A DNA stretch of 64,000 nt, from assembly GCF_002849715.1 (NCBI RefSeq), contig NZ_CP018865.1, forward strand, positions 62,001-126,000. Reading direction: 5' to 3'. Position numbers and translations under genes: made by a program. The first letter of the stretch is position 1. Each line of letters opens with the position of its first letter. Positions 62,180 to 64,000 of the stretch are shown here, piece after piece. The notes beneath the pieces were generated by a model. It was not told the origin of the DNA. It searched no databases and saw nothing but the letters and a program-made list of their open reading frames with translations. Source of the DNA: Arthrobacter crystallopoietes. Its GTDB lineage: Bacteria > Actinomycetota > Actinomycetes > Actinomycetales > Micrococcaceae.

Positions 62180-62740
62180 GACATCCCTCCCCGGACTGCG
62201 CAGGACCGACGGAGCAGAGAGCCCCGGAAACCGATGACCAACGGCAGGCCAGGCTTGCCGTAGAAACAGGCGGCGACCTGGGCTAGTAGGGCGCCTTTGG
62301 CCGGGGATGGTTGCGAAGCATCTGCTGCCCACTTGATCGTTCCAGTGAGCATAGTCAAATACCTTGGGAGAGTTTCCGGCGCCCAGATGTGAGCCATCCA
62401 GTTCAAGCTGGATCACGTTCGCGAAGAGAATTTCGGAGAGCTCGGCGATGGCGGCACCGAAAATCTTGTCCTTGAGCCGGAAGTCCTGAAGGTGTTCGGA
62501 GGGGCGATCCCGAAGACCTTGAAAACGGGGGGCTGTCAGCTCGGGAGTAGAGCATGAACCCGCAGATGAGAGGCGCCACATCCACAGGGGCGCATTTGGG
62601 AAGTTCTCCTTCTACCTCATCCCATATCAACACCCCCGGCGCTGACCCGTTATCCCATCCTTGCCGAACTCTAATGAACACTCGCTGACACCTTGTACAC
62701 CGATGTTCACAAAGTTCATCGATGTTCACTAGGAGTCGGA
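62180..62740. other. Intergenic stretch with 10-bp direct repeats before the ATPase remnant
   Basis: No gene is recognised, though a minus-strand frame around 62300-62520 has protein-like text (KDKIFGAAIAELSEILFANV) of unknown family. At 62700-62729 CGATGTTCAC is directly repeated 19-20 bases apart, with TGAACAC nearby in inverted form. This looks like an operator or promoter region for the ATPase gene. Confidence 0.4.
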
Positions 62741-63835
62741 TTGGCCCCGCATCTAAGCCCATTTCGGCCTACTGCCAGGGCGGAACCGCCACGGCTGGTA
62801 GGCAGGGCCGGACTGCTAGATGAGTTCGAGTACGGGCTGCGGATCCGCTCCGGCGCCCCGGGCCTGCTGACCATCTTTACGGGAGCCCGGGGAGTAGGCA
62901 AGACCGTGATGCTTGGAGAAGCCGAGGACGCCGCCCGCCGGGCCGGCTGCCTGTTATTTCCGAGACAGCCACACGCGGCTCCCTGGGCCGCATCGGTGAG
63001 GTAATGCGCCAGCTAGCCGATGAACTCGGCGCCGGCCCGCCCTCACGGCGGGTCACCGGCATCGTGATCGCCGGTTTCACCGTGCAAACCGAACTGCCTC
63101 CGGAGCAGCAGCCCGGCTGGCGCCAGCTGGGGGAGCAGCTCCTGGGACTCCTGAATGACCAGCAAACGGGACTGCTGATCACTTTGGACGAGATCCACGG
63201 CGCCAACCGCGACGAACTGGCGCAGCTGGCAGCCTCTGTCCAGCATTTCATTCGGGGCCGGACTGCCGGTGGCCCTGGTATTCGCCGCACTGCCGGCGGC
63301 CATCTCGGACCTGCTGGATGAGGGAGTAGCCACCTTCCTGCGACGAGCGGACCGGATCGACCTGCACGCTGCGGCAATAGAAGAGGTCGAGGCGTACTAC
63401 CGCGAGGTCTTCGCCGTGTTGGACCACCCGATTAACCACGTGCTGCTGCTTAAGGCGGCCGAGGCCACCGGCGGCTATCCGTTCCTGATTCAGCTGGTCG
63501 GCTACCACCTGTGGCAGGTAGCCGAGTCCACAAACCGGCCTCTGGAAGCCGAGGATGTCCGTGTAGCCGTGGCAGCCGCCCGCCGGCGCAACACCCGCAT
63601 GGTCATCGAGGCAGCCCTGGCCTCGGCCTCGCCCAAGGACCTGGAGTTCCTCAAAGCCATGGCCGAGGATGACGGCCCCGCAAAGACTGCGGACATCGGC
63701 CAACGGCTCGGGGATGCCCGCAACACCGTGGGCAACTACCGCGCAAGACTCATCGACACCGGCCTGATCGAATCAGCAGGACACGGCCTGGTGGACTTCG
63801 CCATCCCAGGACTACGTGAGCATCTGCGGGCCTGA
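62741..63835 (+). pseudogene. AAA ATPase (Orc/Cdc6-like) broken by two frameshifts
   Basis: From a TTG after AGGAG the text reads PPRLVGRAGLLDEFEYGL, Walker A FTGARGVGKTV; the frame then shifts near 62950 into VISETATRGSLGRIGEVMRQLADEL and Walker B LLITLDEIHGANRDEL, and shifts again near 63255 into GLPVALVFAALPAAISDLLDEG with a C-terminal winged helix (TADIGQRLGDARNTVGNYRARLIDTGLI). Joined, these make a normal AAA protein of about 365 residues. Either decay or sequencing indels explain it. Confidence 0.75.
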
Positions 63836-63842
63836 CGTATTC

Positions 63843-64000
63843 CTACCCCATGAAGCCTCCTTGCATAAGATCCCCGACCTCGCTCTCGCGTAGACCCTCG
63901 AATGAGTTTCGGAGTAACTGACGCATAGCGGCACCCCCTCTTAGGGACTGCGGAAACGTTCCCATGGAGCGAATGACGTTGGCCGTCATCGCCAGTGCCG
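63843..64000 (-). CDS. C-terminal end of an unidentified protein (cut by window edge)
   Basis: A minus-strand frame of 52 codons reads MTANVIRSMGTFPQSLRGGA then AMRQLLRNSFEGLRESEVGDLM and ends GGFMG. It is open to the window edge. Composition is protein-like and helical; I do not recognise the family. Confidence 0.5.
   Translation of the reverse strand, partial: ALAMTANVIRSMGTFPQSLRGGAAMRQLLRNSFEGLRESEVGDLMQGGFMG

Noticed and set aside
1..64000. tRNA and rRNA genes
   Set aside because: I saw no cloverleaf with T-loop GGTTCGAATCC-like text and no rRNA segments; a covariance scan would be needed to exclude them fully.

Overview
The window is high-GC actinobacterial DNA that reads as part of a conjugative catabolic plasmid. 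It carries an archaeo-eukaryotic-primase-type replication protein with a repeated origin region, a parA/RHH-parB pair, an actinobacterial type IV secretion operon, several decayed insertion sequences and two catabolic gene clusters. Codon use, GTG/TTG starts, ATGA overlaps and families such as SCO6880, DUF4913, DUF6668 and DUF6671 fit a Micrococcaceae host such as Arthrobacter. That host is an inference from gene content; I could not run a database search.

Layout. 0-8.5 kb: a thioredoxin end, a truncated MFS transporter, then an ion-homeostasis island (TerC behind a yybP-ykoY-type riboswitch, two CBS/DUF21 proteins, NhaA, a CaCA exchanger) ending at a second MFS fragment. 8.7-11.4 kb: a DUF6671 protein, an SbtA/SbtB-like bicarbonate transporter pair and a winged-helix regulator. 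11.5-13.2 kb: an IS110-family element. 13.3-18.8 kb: partition genes, a 277-bp repeat array containing copies of the rep 3' end, and rep. 18.9-21.7 kb: a four-gene module (ImmA-like protease, polytopic membrane protein, PAP2-like protein, XRE regulator) bracketed by two identical 17-bp palindromes. 22.4-33.9 kb: the type IV secretion operon. 34.5-51.4 kb: catabolic cluster 1. 53.1-61.4 kb: catabolic cluster 2. 61.9-64 kb: a small Tudor-like protein and a frameshifted AAA ATPase.

Cluster 1 is the most unusual part. It joins a nicotinamide-phosphoribosyltransferase homologue with altered base-pocket residues, a PRPP synthetase, a ribokinase, a nucleoside hydrolase and an HAD phosphatase to a luciferase-like flavin monooxygenase, a flavin reductase fused to a SnoaL domain, an aldehyde dehydrogenase, an amidohydrolase and a tandem pair of 4-oxalocrotonate-tautomerase-like proteins. 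My reading is that an N-heterocycle is activated by phosphoribosylation, opened oxidatively, and the ribose recycled to PRPP. A LacI regulator inside the cluster and matching operator-like sites before several of its transcription units suggest one regulon.

Cluster 2 is a tightly coupled minus-strand operon for an NMT1-type ABC importer plus LeuB-, LeuC- and LeuD-like enzymes and an isocitrate-lyase-family lyase, with a divergent GntR regulator and a FadR-type operator. There is no leuA, so catabolism of a substituted malate or maleate is more likely than leucine synthesis.
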